The notes: generated by a model not told the origin, from the letters alone. A stretch of DNA of 64,000 nucleotides from Burkholderiales bacterium (GCA_905339295.1 CAJPFI010000001.1:26909-90908), one strand, 5' to 3'; numbered from the stretch's first letter, positions 17,593-30,325 are shown. A program made the numbers and translations.

Positions 17593-18743
17593 TGCTCCTC
17601 TGGCTCACCGACCTGCTCGCGAGGGACATCCGGGCGTTCAACGTCTTCGGCTACCTGACGCTTCGCGCGGTGCTCGCGTGCATGACGGCGCTCGTCATCT
17701 CGTTCGTCGTCGGCCCGCGGATGATCGCGTGGCTCACGCGCATGAAGATCGGCCAGTCGGTGCGCGACGACGGGCCGCAGACGCACCTGACCAAGGCCGG
17801 GACGCCGACGATGGGCGGCGCGCTCATCATCGTGTCGATCGCGGTCACGACGCTCCTCTGGGGCGACCTCGGCAACCGGTTCGTGTGGGTCGTGCTGCTG
17901 GTGATGCTGGGCTTCGGCGCGATCGGCTGGGTCGACGACTACCGCAAGGTCGTCCACCGCAACCCGAAGGGGCTGTCGGCGCGCGCGAAACTCCTTGCGC
18001 AGGCGGCGATCGGCCTGGTCGCGTCGGTCTACCTCGCGTTCGCGGTGTCGGCCCCCGACGCCGTGCAGGCGGCGCGACTGCTCGCCGAGTGGGCGCAGAG
18101 CGGCTTCGCGGGCGCGCTCACGCCGAAGGCCGACCTGATCGTGCCGTTCTTCAAGACGGTGAGCTACCCGCTCGGCGTGTGGGGCTTCATCGTGCTCACC
18201 TGGTTCGTCATCGTCGGCACGAGCAACGCCGTGAACCTGACCGACGGGCTCGACGGGCTCGCGATCATGCCCACGGTGATGGTCGGCGCGGCGCTCGGCA
18301 TCTTCGCCTACGTGAGCGGCAACGCGATCTTCGCGCGCTACCTGCAGTTCCCGTTCATCGCGGGCGCGGGCGAGCTCGCCGTGATCTGCGGCGCGATCGC
18401 CGGCGCGGGACTGGGCTTCCTGTGGTTCAACGCGTACCCGGCCGAGGTGTTCATGGGCGACGTCGGCGCGCTGTCGCTCGGGGCGGGACTGGGCGCGATC
18501 GCGGTGATCGTCCGGCAGGAGATCGTGCTGTTCATCATGGGCGGCGTGTTCGTCGTCGAGACGCTGTCGGTGATCGTGCAGGTCGCGTCGTTCAAGCTGA
18601 CCGGCAGGCGCGTCTTCCGGATGGCGCCGATCCACCACCACTACGAGCTCAAGGGCTGGAAGGAGAACCAGGTCGTCGTCAGGTTCTGGATCATCACCAT
18701 GCTCCTCGTCCTCTTCGGTCTCTCCACGCTGAAGCTGCGATGA
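17592..18743 (+). CDS. mraY: Phospho-N-acetylmuramoyl-pentapeptide-transferase MraY
   Basis: An integral membrane enzyme that transfers phospho-MurNAc-pentapeptide to undecaprenyl phosphate, making lipid I. The 383-residue product has about ten hydrophobic helices. It shows the [20 protein letters not shown] block, the catalytic DD pair in [17 protein letters not shown] and the C-terminal [12 protein letters not shown] histidine motif. The start sits on the murF stop (TGATG). Confidence 0.97.
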   Translation: MLLWLTDLLARDIRAFNVFGYLTLRAVLACMTALVISFVVGPRMIAWLTRMKIGQSVRDDGPQTHLTKAGTPTMGGALIIVSIAVTTLLWGDLGNRFVWVVLLVMLGFGAIGWVDDYRKVVHRNPKGLSARAKLLAQAAIGLVASVYLAFAVSAPDAVQAARLLAEWAQSGFAGALTPKADLIVPFFKTVSYPLGVWGFIVLTWFVIVGTSNAVNLTDGLDGLAIMPTVMVGAALGIFAYVSGNAIFARYLQFPFIAGAGELAVICGAIAGAGLGFLWFNAYPAEVFMGDVGALSLGAGLGAIAVIVRQEIVLFIMGGVFVVETLSVIVQVASFKLTGRRVFRMAPIHHHYELKGWKENQVVVRFWIITMLLVLFGLSTLKLR

Positions 18744-20122
18744 CGAACGACTTCGCCGGACGGCATGCCGTCGTGCTGGGCCTGGGCCTGACCGGGCTGT
18801 CGCTCGCGCGGCACCTCGCGCGCGGCGGCGCGATCGTGCGCGTCTCCGACACGAGGCCGCATCCGCCCAACGCCGCGCGCCTCGCCGAGGAGCTGCCCCG
18901 CGTGGCGTTCGAGAGCGGCCCGGTGACGACCTCGACGCTCGCCGGCGCGGACCTGATCGCGATCAGTCCCGGCGTGCCGAAGGACCAGCCGGCGATCGCG
19001 GAGGCCGTCGCCGCCGGCGCCGAGCTGATCGGCGACGTCGAGCTGTTCGCGCGCGCGCTTCCGCCCGCGCAGAAGGTGCTCGCGATCACCGGCACCAACG
19101 GCAAGACGACGACGACCGCGCTCGCGGGCGAGCTCGCGCGCGCCGCCGGGCTCACCGCGACGGCGGCCGGCAACATCGGCGCCGCCGTGCTCGACGTCCT
19201 CGCCGCGATCGAGGCCGGCGCAGCGTGGCCCGACGTCCTCGTGCTGGAGCTGTCGAGCTACCAGCTCGAGACCGTCTCGAGCCTCGCGCCGGTCGCGGCC
19301 ACGGTGCTGAACGTCACGCCCAACCACATGGACCGCTACGCCGGCATCGCCGACTACGCGGCGGCGAAGGCGCGCATCTTCGGAGGAGCGCGCGTGCAGA
19401 TCCTGAACCGAGACGACCCGATCGTGCGCCTGATGCGGCTCCCGGGCGCGACGGTGCAGACGTTCGGCTCGTCGGTGCCGCTCTCCGAGGAGGAATGGGG
19501 ACTCGTCGGCCGGCCCGACGGCGAGTGGCTCGCGCGCGGCGGCGAGCTGCTCGTTCCGGCGCACGCGCTCGCTCTCGTCGGCCGTCACAACGCGCTGAAC
19601 GCGCTCGCCGCGCTCGCGCTCGTGTCGTCGGTCGCGCGCATCCGCCAGCCGGTGCTCGACGCGCTCAAGCGCTTCCGCGGGCTGCCGCACCGGATGGAGC
19701 GCATCGGCGAGGCCGGCGGCGTGCTGTACGTCAACGACTCCAAGGCGACGACGGTGGCGGCCACCGCGGTGGCGTTGACCGGCATCGGCCGGCCGGTCGT
19801 GCTGATCGCCGGCGGCGACGGCAAGGGCCAGGGCTTCGCGTCGCTGAAGCCGGCGGTCGACGCGTCGTGCCGCGCGGTGCTGCTGATCGGTCGCGACGCA
19901 CCGGACGTGGCGCACGGGCTCGCGGGCGCGAAGGTGCCGGTCGAGATCCCGGGCACGCTCGACGCCGCGGTCGAGCGCGCGTTCGCGCTTGCGCGGGAAG
20001 GCGACGCCGTTCTGCTGTCGCCGGCGTGCGCGAGCCTCGACCAGTTCGCGAACTACCAGGCGCGCGGCGAGCGCTTCGCCTCGCTCGTTCGCGAGCGGAC
20101 CGGGGAGACGCTCCGTGCGTAG
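18740..20122 (+). CDS. murD: UDP-N-acetylmuramoylalanine-D-glutamate ligase MurD
   Basis: MurD adds D-glutamate to UDP-MurNAc-L-Ala in the cytoplasm. The 460-residue product shows an N-terminal Rossmann glycine motif (GLGLTGLS), the ATP site [13 protein letters not shown], the LELSSYQLE block and the NDSKATT segment of the C-terminal domain. It overlaps mraY by ATGA and ftsW by 8 bp. Confidence 0.96.
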   Translation: MTNDFAGRHAVVLGLGLTGLSLARHLARGGAIVRVSDTRPHPPNAARLAEELPRVAFESGPVTTSTLAGADLIAISPGVPKDQPAIAEAVAAGAELIGDVELFARALPPAQKVLAITGTNGKTTTTALAGELARAAGLTATAAGNIGAAVLDVLAAIEAGAAWPDVLVLELSSYQLETVSSLAPVAATVLNVTPNHMDRYAGIADYAAAKARIFGGARVQILNRDDPIVRLMRLPGATVQTFGSSVPLSEEEWGLVGRPDGEWLARGGELLVPAHALALVGRHNALNALAALALVSSVARIRQPVLDALKRFRGLPHRMERIGEAGGVLYVNDSKATTVAATAVALTGIGRPVVLIAGGDGKGQGFASLKPAVDASCRAVLLIGRDAPDVAHGLAGAKVPVEIPGTLDAAVERAFALAREGDAVLLSPACASLDQFANYQARGERFASLVRERTGETLRA

Positions 20123-21419
20123 GCTCGACGATCCCGTCGTCGCGCGCGCCCGCCCGCCCGGCCGCCCCGAGGGCGCGCAACCCTCGCGGCGAGACGCTCG
20201 CGCAGCGGGCCCCGGGAGGATCGCCTCCGCGCTGTTCGGCTTCGCGGGGCCGGCGCCGTCGCCGCGAACGATGCTCGCCCTCGACGCGTCGCTCGCATGG
20301 GCGACGCTGCTCCTGCTGGCGGCCGGCCTCGTGATGGTGTACTCGGCCTCGATCGCGGTGGCGGAGTCGTCGTCGCAGACCGGTCACCGGTCGTGGTACT
20401 TCCTCGCGCGCCACGGCGCGTTCGTCGCCGTCGGGCTGGCCGCCGCGATCTGCGCGTTCCAGGTGCCGGTGAAGGTCTGGCAGGCGCTCGCGCCGTGGCT
20501 GTTCGTCGCCGGCATCGCGCTGCTCGCCGTCGTTCTCGTCCCGGCGATCGGGCGCAGCGTGAACGGCTCGCGGCGCTGGCTGTCGCTCTACGTCGTCAAC
20601 GTGCAGCCGTCCGAGTTCATGAAGCTCGCCGTCGTGCTCTACGCGGCGAGCTACGCGGTGCGCAAGGCGGCGTTCCTGCACGCGCGCCAGCCGCTGCGGC
20701 AGACGATCCTGCGCGGCTTCGCGCCGCTGTTCGCGACAATGGTCGCGATTGGCGGATTGCTGCTGCTCGAGCCCGACTACGGCGCGTTCGTCGTGATCGT
20801 CGCGATCGGCTTCGCGATCCTGTTCCTCGGGGGGCTCGACTGGAGGCTGTTCGCCGGGCTGGCGGTGCTGCTGCCCGTCGCGCTCGGCGCGATCATGATC
20901 GCCCAGCCGTACCGGCAGCAGCGGCTCGTCGCGTTCCTCGACCCGTGGTCCGACCCGCTCGGCAAGGGTTACCAGCTCTCGCATTCGCTGATCGCGTTCG
21001 GCCGGGGCGAGCTGTTCGGCGTGGGGCTGGGCGCGAGCGTCGAGAAGCTCCTGTACCTGCCCGAGGCGCACACCGACTTCCTGCTCGCGGTGATCGCCGA
21101 GGAACTGGGCTTCGCCGGCGTCGCGGTCGTGCTCGCGCTGTTCTCCTGGGTGATCTACCGCGCATGGGCGATCGGACGGCAGTCGGCGCGCCTCGAGCGC
21201 CCGTTCGCCGCGCTGGTCGCGCTGGGCATCGGCGTGTGGATCGGCGTGCAGGCGTTCATCAACATCGGCGTGAACATGGGCGTGCTTCCGACCAAGGGCC
21301 TGACGCTTCCGCTGCTGTCGTTCGGCGGCTCGGGCATCGTCGCGAACTGCGTCGCGATGGCGATCCTGCTGCGCGTCGACTACGAGAACCGCCGCGTCCT
21401 GCGCGGGTACGTGGCATGA
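20115..21419 (+). CDS. ftsW: Septal peptidoglycan glycosyltransferase FtsW
   Basis: A SEDS-family polytopic protein that polymerises lipid II at the septum with FtsI. The 434-residue product has an Arg/Pro-rich cytoplasmic N-terminus of about 50 residues, then about ten membrane helices. It shows GLVMVYSAS near the start, NGSRRWLSL, the LPEAHTDF loop and the [13 protein letters not shown] block. The start chosen is GTG 20115, which has GGGGAG 7-8 bp upstream; ATG 20271 is a possible later start that would remove the cytoplasmic tail. Confidence 0.93.
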   Translation: MRRLDDPVVARARPPGRPEGAQPSRRDARAAGPGRIASALFGFAGPAPSPRTMLALDASLAWATLLLLAAGLVMVYSASIAVAESSSQTGHRSWYFLARHGAFVAVGLAAAICAFQVPVKVWQALAPWLFVAGIALLAVVLVPAIGRSVNGSRRWLSLYVVNVQPSEFMKLAVVLYAASYAVRKAAFLHARQPLRQTILRGFAPLFATMVAIGGLLLLEPDYGAFVVIVAIGFAILFLGGLDWRLFAGLAVLLPVALGAIMIAQPYRQQRLVAFLDPWSDPLGKGYQLSHSLIAFGRGELFGVGLGASVEKLLYLPEAHTDFLLAVIAEELGFAGVAVVLALFSWVIYRAWAIGRQSARLERPFAALVALGIGVWIGVQAFINIGVNMGVLPTKGLTLPLLSFGGSGIVANCVAMAILLRVDYENRRVLRGYVA

Positions 21420-21447
21420 GCGCTGCCAGGCCATCCCGGGGCACTCG

Positions 21448-21468
21448 CCCGCTTCTCGGGGAAGCGGG
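21448..21468 (+). repeat. Intercistronic hairpin between ftsW and murG
   Basis: CCCGCTTC (21448-21455) pairs with GAAGCGGG (21461-21468) around a 5-nt loop. It lies in one of the few real spacers of the cluster (91 bp) and may adjust murG expression or mRNA stability. No T tract follows. Confidence 0.45.
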
Positions 21469-21510
21469 GCGCGAAGCCGCGCCGGCGGCGGGCCGGGCGG
21501 AGGTGCTCCC

Positions 21511-22592
21511 GTGGCCCGCACCGTGATGATCACCACCGGCGGAACGGGAGGGCATGTCTTCCCCGGCCTCGCGGTCGCGGCGAAGCTCGCCGCGCGCGGC
21601 GCGAACGTCTTCTGGCTCGGCACGCGCGAGGGACTCGAGGCGACGCTCGTGCCGGACCACGGCGTCGCGTTCGAGGGGGTGTCGTTCCGTGGCGTGCGCG
21701 GCAAGGGGCTCAGGACGCTGCTGCTGGGGCCGTTCGCGCTCGTCGCCGCGTGTGTCGACGCGCTCGCGGTCCTGCGCCGCCGCGCGCCCGACGTCGTGCT
21801 GGGATTGGGCGGGTTCGCGTCGTTCCCGGGCGCGCTGATGGGCGTGGCGAGCGGCCGTCCGCTCGTCCTGCACGACTCGAACGCCGTCGTCGGCCTCGCG
21901 AATCGCCTGCTCGCTTACGGCGCCGACCGCGTGCTGCTCGGCTTTCCGGACGCGATGCGCGGCCGCCACGCGAGGATCGCCGAGTGGACCGGCAATCCGC
22001 TGCGCGAGGCGATCGCCGCGATGCCCTCGCCGGCCGGGCGGTTCGCCGGGCGTGCCGGGCCGCTGCGTCTGCTCGTCGTCGGCGGCAGCCTCGGCGCGCA
22101 GGGGCTGAACGAACGCGTTCCCGCGGCGCTCGCGACGCTTGCGCCCGCGGCGCGCCCGCAGGTCGTCCATCAGGCGGGCGCGAAGCACATCGACGCGCTC
22201 TCCCGCGCGTACCGCGACGCCGGCGTCGACGCCGAATGCGTCGCGTTCATCGACGACATGGCGGCGCGCTACGCGTGGGCCGACTTCGCCATCGCGCGTG
22301 GCGGCGCGCTGACGACCTCCGAGCTCGCCGCCGTGGGGCTCGGCGCGCTGATCGTGCCGCTCCCCGGCGCGATCGCCGACGAGCAGACCGCGAACGCCGA
22401 GTTCCTGGTCCGCGCGAACGGCGCCATCCGGATCGCGCAGGATGAACTGACGGCCGGGAGGCTCGCCGCGCTCGTCGCGTCGATCGACCGTCCGAAGGCG
22501 CTCGCGATGGCGGTCGCGGCGCGCGCGGTCGGCCGGACCGACGCCGCGGACCGCGTCGCGGACGTATGCCTCGAGGTCGCGGAGGCCGGGCG

Positions 22593-22596
<4 letters not shown>
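21511..22596 (+). CDS. murG: UDP-N-acetylglucosamine-undecaprenol-pyrophosphoryl-MurNAc-pentapeptide transferase MurG
   Basis: A peripheral inner-membrane glycosyltransferase that converts lipid I to lipid II. The 361-residue GT28 protein has the N-terminal glycine loop [11 protein letters not shown], a second glycine loop [10 protein letters not shown] and the donor-binding [23 protein letters not shown] region. The GTG at 21511 has GGAGG 7 bp upstream, which decides the start. The 91-bp gap before it is unusual in this tightly packed cluster. Confidence 0.95.
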
Positions 22597-23977
<1,381 letters not shown>

Positions 23978-23981
<4 letters not shown>

Positions 23982-24916
23982 CCAGGCGCGGCCTCGGGGC
24001 GTTCGTCGGGCTGCGCGGCGTCCTCGTGCGGGATGCGCCGCTCGCACGCTACACGAGCTGGCGCGCCGGCGGGCCCGCGGACCTGCTTTTCCGGCCCGCG
24101 GACCGCAACGACCTCGCGGCGTTCGTGCGCCAGCTCCCCGCGGACGTCGCGCTCCACGTACTCGGCCTGGGCAGCAACACGCTCGTGCGCGACGGCGGCG
24201 TGCGGGGCGCGGTCGTCGTCATGCACGACCCGGGCGCGGCGCTCGCGGTCGCCGACGGCCTGATCTACGCGGAGGCGGGGGCCGCGAGCCCGAAGGTCGC
24301 GCGGCTGGCGGCGCGCCTCGGCTGCGAGGGCGCGGCGTTCCTCGCCGGCGTGCCGGGAACGGTCGGAGGCGCGCTCGCGATGAACGCGGGCTGCTACGGC
24401 GGCGAGACCTGGAACCACGTCGCGCGCGTCGAGGTGCTCGGGCGCGACGGCCGCTTCGCGGTGCGCACGCCGGCCGACTACGCGATCGGCTATCGCAGCG
24501 TGCGTCGTGCCGACGGCTCCCCGTCGGACGGGATATTCACCGCGGCCTGGTTCGCGTTCGCGGCCGGCGACGCGACGAAGGCGCGCGCGCGGATCAAGGA
24601 ACTCCTGGCGAAGCGCATCGCGTCGCAGCCGTTGTCGCTACCCAACGCCGGCAGCGTGTTCCGCAATCCGGAGGGCGACCACGCCGCGCGGCTGATCGAG
24701 GCGGCGGGACTGAAGGGCCACGCGATCGGCGGCGCGCGCGTGTCCGAGATGCACGCGAACTTCATCGTGAATCCCGGCGGACGTGCGCGCGCCTCGGACA
24801 TCGAGGCGCTGATCGGCCACGTGCGCTTGACGGTCAAGGCCCGCTTCGGCATCGACCTCGAGCCCGAGGTTCGCATCGTGGGGGACGCGGCGAGACCCGT
24901 GGAGGCCGGCCGATGA
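23978..24916 (+). CDS. murB: UDP-N-acetylenolpyruvoylglucosamine reductase MurB
   Basis: A flavoenzyme that reduces the enolpyruvyl group to make UDP-MurNAc. The 312-residue product shows [11 protein letters not shown], the FAD-binding [33 protein letters not shown] and the active-site serine segment NAGSVFRNP. The last and the short length suggest the compact MurB class that lacks the E. coli-type insertion. It overlaps both neighbours by ATGA. Confidence 0.96.
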
Positions 24917-25836
24917 GCAACGCGTGGATGGGCAAGGTCGCCGTGCTGATGGGCGGGCCCTCGGCGGAACGCGAGATCTCGCTCATGTCGGGGAATGCGG
25001 TGCTGGGCGCGCTGCGCGAGCGCGGCGTCGACGCGCATCCGTTCGATCCGGTCGAGCGCGACCTGTGGGAGATGCGCCGCGACGGCTACGCGCGGGCGTT
25101 CATCGCGCTCCACGGCCGCTACGGTGAGGACGGCACCGTGCAGGGCGCGCTCGAGACGCTCGGCATACCGTACACCGGCAGCGGCGTGCTGGCGTCCGCG
25201 CTCGCCATGGACAAGTGGCGCACCAAGCTCGTGTGGATCGCCGCGGGCATCCCGACGCCGCGCTTCCGCGTCGTCGACGAGGCCGCCGACCCGGTGCGGC
25301 TCGTCGCGGACCTGGGGCTGCCGCTGATCGTCAAGCCGGCGCGCGAAGGGTCGACGATCGGCATCACGAAGGTCTCGTCGGTCGACCGCGACGAGGTCGG
25401 CGACGCGATCGCCGAGGCCGCGAAGCACGACCGTCTCGTGCTCGCCGAGGAATTCGTCGAGGGACGCGAGCTCACCGCGTCGATCGTCGGGGAGCGCGCG
25501 CTGCCGCTGATCCGGATCGAGGCGCCGAAGGGCAACTACGACTACGAGCACAAGTACTTCTCGGACGAGACGAAGTACCACTGCCCGGCCGGCCTGCCCG
25601 ACGCGGTCGAGCACGCGATCCGCGAGCAGTCGCTCGCCGCGTTCCGGATCCTCGCCGCGAGCGGCTGGGGCAGGCTCGACCTGATCCTGAGGAGCGACGG
25701 GAGCTGGTCGTTCCTCGAGCTCAACACGTCGCCGGGCATGACCGGTCACAGCCTGGTGCCGATGGCCGCGCGCGCCGCGGGCATCGCGTTCCCCGACCTG
25801 TGCGTCGAGATCCTGCGGGGGGCCCATGTGGGATGA
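24913..25836 (+). CDS. ddlB: D-alanine-D-alanine ligase
   Basis: An ATP-grasp ligase that makes D-Ala-D-Ala for MurF. The 307-residue product shows [17 protein letters not shown], the ATP-grasp lysine region [15 protein letters not shown], the mobile loop with the tyrosine ([12 protein letters not shown]) and the C-terminal ELNTSPGMT metal-binding block. It overlaps ftsQ by 11 bp. Its place between murB and ftsQ identifies it as DdlB. Confidence 0.96.
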   Translation: MSNAWMGKVAVLMGGPSAEREISLMSGNAVLGALRERGVDAHPFDPVERDLWEMRRDGYARAFIALHGRYGEDGTVQGALETLGIPYTGSGVLASALAMDKWRTKLVWIAAGIPTPRFRVVDEAADPVRLVADLGLPLIVKPAREGSTIGITKVSSVDRDEVGDAIAEAAKHDRLVLAEEFVEGRELTASIVGERALPLIRIEAPKGNYDYEHKYFSDETKYHCPAGLPDAVEHAIREQSLAAFRILAASGWGRLDLILRSDGSWSFLELNTSPGMTGHSLVPMAARAAGIAFPDLCVEILRGAHVG

Positions 25837-26566
25837 CCCGAAGGCGCTGAACGCGTTCGCCGTCACCCTCGCGGCGGTCGCCGGCGCACTGCTCGGGGCC
25901 GGCGCGCTCGCCTGGGGCGCGCGCCACCCGGCGTTCGCGTTCCACGAGATCGTCGTCGCCACGCCGCCCGAGCGGGCGAATCCGGCGCATCTCGAGGCGG
26001 CGATCCGCGGCGACCTCGCGGGAACGTTCTTCACGCTGGACCTCGAGCGCGCGCGCGGTGCGCTCGCGAAGGTCCCGTGGGTGCGCGGCGTCTCGCTGCG
26101 TCGCCAGTGGCCGGGGCGACTCGAGATCGCGCTCGACGAGCACGCGCCCTACGCGCGCTGGGGCGACACGGCGTTGGTGAACTCGCACGGCGAGATCTTC
26201 ACCGCCGCATACGGCGGCGAGCTGCCGCGGTTCGACGGCCCGGACGCGCGCGCCGGCGACGTGACCGCGCGCCATCGCGAGTGGAGCGCGCGGCTCGCGC
26301 CGCTCGGGCTCGCGCTGCGCGCGGTCGCCGTGTCGCCGCGCGGGGGCTGGCGGCTCGTCGCGGCCGGCGAGCCGCCGCTCGCGATCGAGCTGGGTCGCGA
26401 CGAGCCCGACGCGCGGCTGGCGCGCTTCGTGGCGGCCTACGGGCGCACGGTCGGCGCGCTCAGGCGCGCGGGCACGCTCGTGGGCGACGTGGACCTGCGC
26501 TATCGAAACGGATTCGCGGCGCGCGTTCCGGACTTCCGCGAGAAGCCGGCGAAGCGTCCGCTCTGA
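25826..26566 (+). CDS. ftsQ: Cell division protein FtsQ
   Basis: A bitopic membrane protein of the FtsQLB complex. The 246-residue product has a short cytoplasmic part, one membrane helix (about residues 10-32), then a POTRA domain with the FHEIVV... and [19 protein letters not shown] segments, followed by the beta domain. A run of Gs (25816-25822) lies before the ATG, which is 11 bp inside ddlB. Confidence 0.94.
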   Translation: MWDDPKALNAFAVTLAAVAGALLGAGALAWGARHPAFAFHEIVVATPPERANPAHLEAAIRGDLAGTFFTLDLERARGALAKVPWVRGVSLRRQWPGRLEIALDEHAPYARWGDTALVNSHGEIFTAAYGGELPRFDGPDARAGDVTARHREWSARLAPLGLALRAVAVSPRGGWRLVAAGEPPLAIELGRDEPDARLARFVAAYGRTVGALRRAGTLVGDVDLRYRNGFAARVPDFREKPAKRPL

Positions 26567-26586
26567 CGGACCGGGAAACGGGAAGC

Positions 26587-27819
26587 ATGGTCAAGGACAA
26601 CAAGAACCTCGTCGTCGGGCTCGACATCGGCACGTCGAAGATCGTCGCGATCGTCGCGGAGATCGGCCCCGAGGGCGAGCTCAACGTCATCGGGCTGGGA
26701 ACGCAGCCGTCGCGGGGCCTGAAGCGCGGCGTCGTCGTCAACATCGAGGCGACGATGGCGTCGATCCAGCGCGTGCTCGAGGAGGCCGAGCTGATGGCCG
26801 ACTGCCGCATCGGCGCGGTCACGACCGGCATCGCGGGCAGCCACATCCGCAGCCTGAACTCGAGCGGCATGGTCGCGATCAAGGAGGGCGAGGTCGTCCA
26901 GGCCGACATCGACCGCGTGATCGAGACTGCGAAGGCGATCGCGATCCCGAACGACCAGCAGATCCTGCACATCCTGCCGCAGGAATTCATCATCGACGGG
27001 CAGGACGACGTGCGCGAGCCGCTCGGCATGAGCGGCGTGCGCCTCGAGGTCAAGGTCCACATCGTGACCGGCGCGGTGTCCGCGGTCGAGAACATCGCCA
27101 AGTGCGTGCGCCGCTGCGGCATCGAGCTCACCGACATCGTGCTGCAGCCGCTCGCGTCCGCGGCGGCGGTGCTCAACGACGACGAAAAGGAGCTCGGCGT
27201 GTGCCTGATGGACATCGGCGGAGGCACGACCGACATCGCCGTGTTCGCCGACGGCGCGATCCGGCACACCTCGGTGATCCCGATCGCCGGCGACCAGGTG
27301 ACGAACGACATCGCGATGACGCTGCGCACGCCGACCAAGGAGGCGGAGGAGCTCAAGATCCGCCACGGCTGTGCGCTGCGCCAGCTCGCCGACGCCAACG
27401 ACATCGTCGAGGTGCCCGGCGTCGGCGAGCGCGCCCCGCGCAAGCTCTCGCGGCCGATGCTGGCCGAGGTGATCGAGCCGCGCATCGAGGAGCTCTACAC
27501 GCTCGTGCAGTCCGAGCTGCGGCGCTCCGGCTTCGAGGAGCTCCTGTCGTCCGGCATCGTGATCACCGGCGGCACGTCGATGCTGCAGGGGATGGCGGAG
27601 CTCGGCGAGGAGGTGTTCCACCTGCCGTGCCGCGTCGGCGCGCCGTCGTACCTCGGCGGACTGGCCGACGTCGTGCGGAGCCCGCGCTATTCGACCGCGA
27701 TGGGGCTGTTGCTGCACGGGCGCGACCAGTGGCTGCGCGCGCAGTCGGCGCGGGCGCAGGTGAAAGGCATCACCGGCGTCGCGGAGCGGATGAGGCAGTG
27801 GTTCAAGGCGAATTTCTGA
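26587..27819 (+). CDS. ftsA: Cell division protein FtsA
   Basis: An actin-like ATPase that tethers FtsZ to the membrane. The 410-residue product has the phosphate-1 loop GLDIGTSKI, the LMDIGGGTTDIA phosphate-2 loop, the adenosine motif ITGGTSMLQGM, and a C-terminal amphipathic membrane-targeting helix (ERMRQWFKANF). It starts 20 bp after ftsQ. The 224-bp gap to ftsZ that follows holds a long palindrome. Confidence 0.96.
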   Translation: MVKDNKNLVVGLDIGTSKIVAIVAEIGPEGELNVIGLGTQPSRGLKRGVVVNIEATMASIQRVLEEAELMADCRIGAVTTGIAGSHIRSLNSSGMVAIKEGEVVQADIDRVIETAKAIAIPNDQQILHILPQEFIIDGQDDVREPLGMSGVRLEVKVHIVTGAVSAVENIAKCVRRCGIELTDIVLQPLASAAAVLNDDEKELGVCLMDIGGGTTDIAVFADGAIRHTSVIPIAGDQVTNDIAMTLRTPTKEAEELKIRHGCALRQLADANDIVEVPGVGERAPRKLSRPMLAEVIEPRIEELYTLVQSELRRSGFEELLSSGIVITGGTSMLQGMAELGEEVFHLPCRVGAPSYLGGLADVVRSPRYSTAMGLLLHGRDQWLRAQSARAQVKGITGVAERMRQWFKANF

Positions 27820-27854
27820 GGAGAGGGCGATGACATCCGGCACGGAGCGAGGTT

Positions 27855-27962
27855 CGGGGATCGGGGAGCGAGGGGTCGGCGACGCCGGCGAGGGACGTCC
27901 GCGGCCCCGGGGCCGCGGGCTGCCCCTGCCGGCGACGCGTTGCCCGCGATCCCCGATCCCCG
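27855..27962. repeat. 108-bp imperfect palindrome between ftsA and ftsZ
   Basis: Two 54-bp arms (27855-27908 and 27909-27962) are reverse complements at about 42 of 54 positions. The centre is a perfect 18-bp palindrome CGCGGCCCCGGGGCCGCG and the ends a perfect 13-bp pair (CGGGGATCGGGGA and its complement). The right end carries a short GATCCCC tandem repeat. It could be a palindromic mobile or REP-like element, or an mRNA-processing hairpin between ftsA and ftsZ. Confidence 0.75.
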
Positions 27963-28043
27963 ATCCCGGCCCCGGAATCGACCGACGTTAGTCCCGAGCA
28001 CGCACCAGGCATCGAAAACCCAGTCAGGACGAAGGAGACACAC

Positions 28044-29219
28044 ATGTTCGAAATCATCGACCAGGCTCCGCAGGACGGCGCGATCATCAAGGTCATCGGC
28101 GTCGGCGGCTGCGGCGGCAACGCCGTGGAGCACATGATCGTCAAGGGGCTGTCGGGCGTCGACTTCATCTGCGCGAACACCGACGCGCAGGCGCTGAAGC
28201 GGTCGAACGCGCGCACGCAACTGCAGCTCGGCACCACGCTCACGCGCGGACTCGGCGCGGGAGCGCGGCCGGAGATCGGGCGCGACGCGGCGATGGAGGA
28301 CCGCGATCGCATCGGCGAGCTGATCGAGGGAGCCGACATGCTGTTCATCACGGCGGGCATGGGCGGCGGGACCGGCACCGGCGCGGCGCCGATCATCGCC
28401 GACATCGCCAAGTCGCTGGGCATCCTGACCGTCGCCGTCGTGACGCGCCCGTTCCTGTTCGAGGGCAAGCGACAGAAGGTCGCCCAGGCCGGGATCGAGG
28501 AACTGGCGAAGCGCGTCGACTCGCTCATCATCATCCCGAACGACAAGCTGATGGCCGTGCTCGGCGAGGACGTATCGGTGCTCGACGCGTACGCCGCGGC
28601 GAACGACGTGCTTCACGGCGCCGTGTCGGGCATCGCCGAGGTGATCAACAACCCCGGGCTCGTCAACGTCGACTTCGCCGACGTGCGCACCGTGATGGGC
28701 GAGGTCGGCATGGCGATGATGGGCTCGGCGTCGGCGCGCGGCGGCGAGCGCGCCCGCGCGGCCGCGCAGGCGGCGGTCCGCAGCCCGCTTCTCGAGGACG
28801 TCAACCTCGCCGGCGCGCGCGGCGTGCTGGTCAACATCACGGCGGCCTCCGACCTCCGGATGAAGGAGTACCACGACGTGATGAACACCATCAAGGAGTT
28901 CACCGCCGACGACGCGATGGTGATCGTCGGGACGGTGATCGACGACTCGATGTCCGACGAGCTGCGCGTGACGATGATCGCGACCGGCCTGGGCGGCGCG
29001 GCGGCGCAGGCGAAGCGCCCGCCGAAGCTCGAGATGCTGACGCAGCCGGCGGTGGTCGTGCGCACCGGCACCGACGGGATCGGGATGACGGTCGAGACGA
29101 TCGACTACGACAAGCTCGACCAGCCGGCGGTGGTCCGGCGGCGCGCGCCGGTGTCGGGGGGCGGCGTCGGGCACGCGGACATGGAGATCCCGGCCTTCCT
29201 GCGCAAGCAGAACGACTGA
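28044..29219 (+). CDS. ftsZ: Cell division protein FtsZ
   Basis: The tubulin-like GTPase that forms the Z ring. The 391-residue product has GVGGCGGNAV, the tubulin signature GGGTGTGAAP, the T7-loop region with NVDFADVRTVM, a short linker (about residues 330-378) and the conserved C-terminal peptide DMEIPAFLRKQND that binds FtsA, ZapD and other partners; zapD is also in this window. AAGGAG lies 8-9 bp before the ATG. The spacer before it suggests ftsZ may have its own promoter or RNA processing. Confidence 0.97.
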   Translation: MFEIIDQAPQDGAIIKVIGVGGCGGNAVEHMIVKGLSGVDFICANTDAQALKRSNARTQLQLGTTLTRGLGAGARPEIGRDAAMEDRDRIGELIEGADMLFITAGMGGGTGTGAAPIIADIAKSLGILTVAVVTRPFLFEGKRQKVAQAGIEELAKRVDSLIIIPNDKLMAVLGEDVSVLDAYAAANDVLHGAVSGIAEVINNPGLVNVDFADVRTVMGEVGMAMMGSASARGGERARAAAQAAVRSPLLEDVNLAGARGVLVNITAASDLRMKEYHDVMNTIKEFTADDAMVIVGTVIDDSMSDELRVTMIATGLGGAAAQAKRPPKLEMLTQPAVVVRTGTDGIGMTVETIDYDKLDQPAVVRRRAPVSGGGVGHADMEIPAFLRKQND

Positions 29220-29245
29220 CGGACGCGCGAGGGGTGCTTCGCCTG

Positions 29246-29254
29246 TGCTAGAGT
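29246..29254 (+). promoter_or_regulatory. Candidate extended -10 promoter for lpxC
   Basis: TGCTAGAGT, an extended -10, lies 27 bp after the ftsZ stop with no clear -35. It predicts a transcript start near 29261 and a 61-nt leader for lpxC. It belongs to the recurrent TGCTAGnnT set in this window. Confidence 0.4.
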
Positions 29255-29321
29255 GCCCGGCTCCGCCCCCGCGGAAGCGGCACGACGGCGCCGGTGCCCC
29301 CCGGTGAGGTCCCACGACACG

Positions 29322-30236
29322 ATGCATCGACAACGCACGCTAAGGACGGCCACGCGCACGACCGGCGTCGGGCTCCACACCGGCGCCCGCGTCGACCTCG
29401 CGCTGCGCCCGGCGCCTCCGGACGCCGGCATCGTCTTCCACCGCACGGACCTCGATCCCCCGGTCGCGATCCCCGCGTCGGCCGGCCACGTCGGCGACAC
29501 GCGCCTGTCGTCGACGCTCAAGGAGGGCGGCGCCTCGGTGTCCACGGTCGAGCACCTGATGAGCGCGCTGGCGGGGCTCGGCATCGACAACCTGCACGTC
29601 GACGTCGCCGGCCCCGAGATCCCGATCATGGACGGCAGCGCCGGCCCGTTCGTGTTCCTGCTGCAGGGCGCGGGCATCGTCGAGCAGGACGCGCCGAAGC
29701 GCTTCCTCCGCATCGTGGCGCCCGTCGAGGTGCGCGACGGCGACAAGTGGGCGCGCTTCGAGCCGCACGACGGCTTCCGCCTCGACTTCACGATCGACTT
29801 TCCGCACCCCGTGTTCGGCTCCGAGAACCGGCACGTGGTCATCGACTTCGCCGAGCACTCCTACGTGAAGGAAGTGTCGCGCGCACGCACGTTCGGGTTC
29901 ATGCAGGACGTCGAGGCGATGCGCGCCGCGGGCCTCGGCCTGGGCGGCAGCCTGCAGAACGCGATCGTGCTCGACGAGGTCCGCGTGCTGAACAGCGAGG
30001 GGCTGCGCTACGACAACGAGTTTGTGCGCCACAAGGTCCTGGACGCGATCGGCGACCTGTACCTGCTCGGCCATCCGCTGATCGGCCAGTACACGGCGTA
30101 CAAGTCCGGTCACGCGCTCAACAACGCGCTCGCGCTCGCGCTGCTTTCGCGGCCGGAAGCCGCCCGCCTGGTCACGTTCGAGGCGGCCGACGACGTGCCG
30201 AGCGCGTTCTACGACTGGCGCATCGCGACGGCCTGA
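29322..30236 (+). CDS. lpxC: UDP-3-O-acyl-N-acetylglucosamine deacetylase LpxC
   Basis: The zinc enzyme for the committed step of lipid A synthesis. The 304-residue product shows [10 protein letters not shown], the zinc ligand in [10 protein letters not shown], the catalytic [12 protein letters not shown] loop, and the second metal motif [16 protein letters not shown] (HxxxD). The ATG at 29322 (MHRQRTL) matches the family N-terminus; an in-frame extension to 29253 has no support. It closes the dcw cluster, which is the usual proteobacterial order. Confidence 0.97.
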   Translation: MHRQRTLRTATRTTGVGLHTGARVDLALRPAPPDAGIVFHRTDLDPPVAIPASAGHVGDTRLSSTLKEGGASVSTVEHLMSALAGLGIDNLHVDVAGPEIPIMDGSAGPFVFLLQGAGIVEQDAPKRFLRIVAPVEVRDGDKWARFEPHDGFRLDFTIDFPHPVFGSENRHVVIDFAEHSYVKEVSRARTFGFMQDVEAMRAAGLGLGGSLQNAIVLDEVRVLNSEGLRYDNEFVRHKVLDAIGDLYLLGHPLIGQYTAYKSGHALNNALALALLSRPEAARLVTFEAADDVPSAFYDWRIATA

Positions 30237-30325
30237 AGTGGTGAGCCCGGCGATGCCATCCCGGGGTCGCCGCGCCCGCGGACGGGGACCCGCCTCGCCG
30301 ACGGGCGACCGATCCTGACCCGGGC

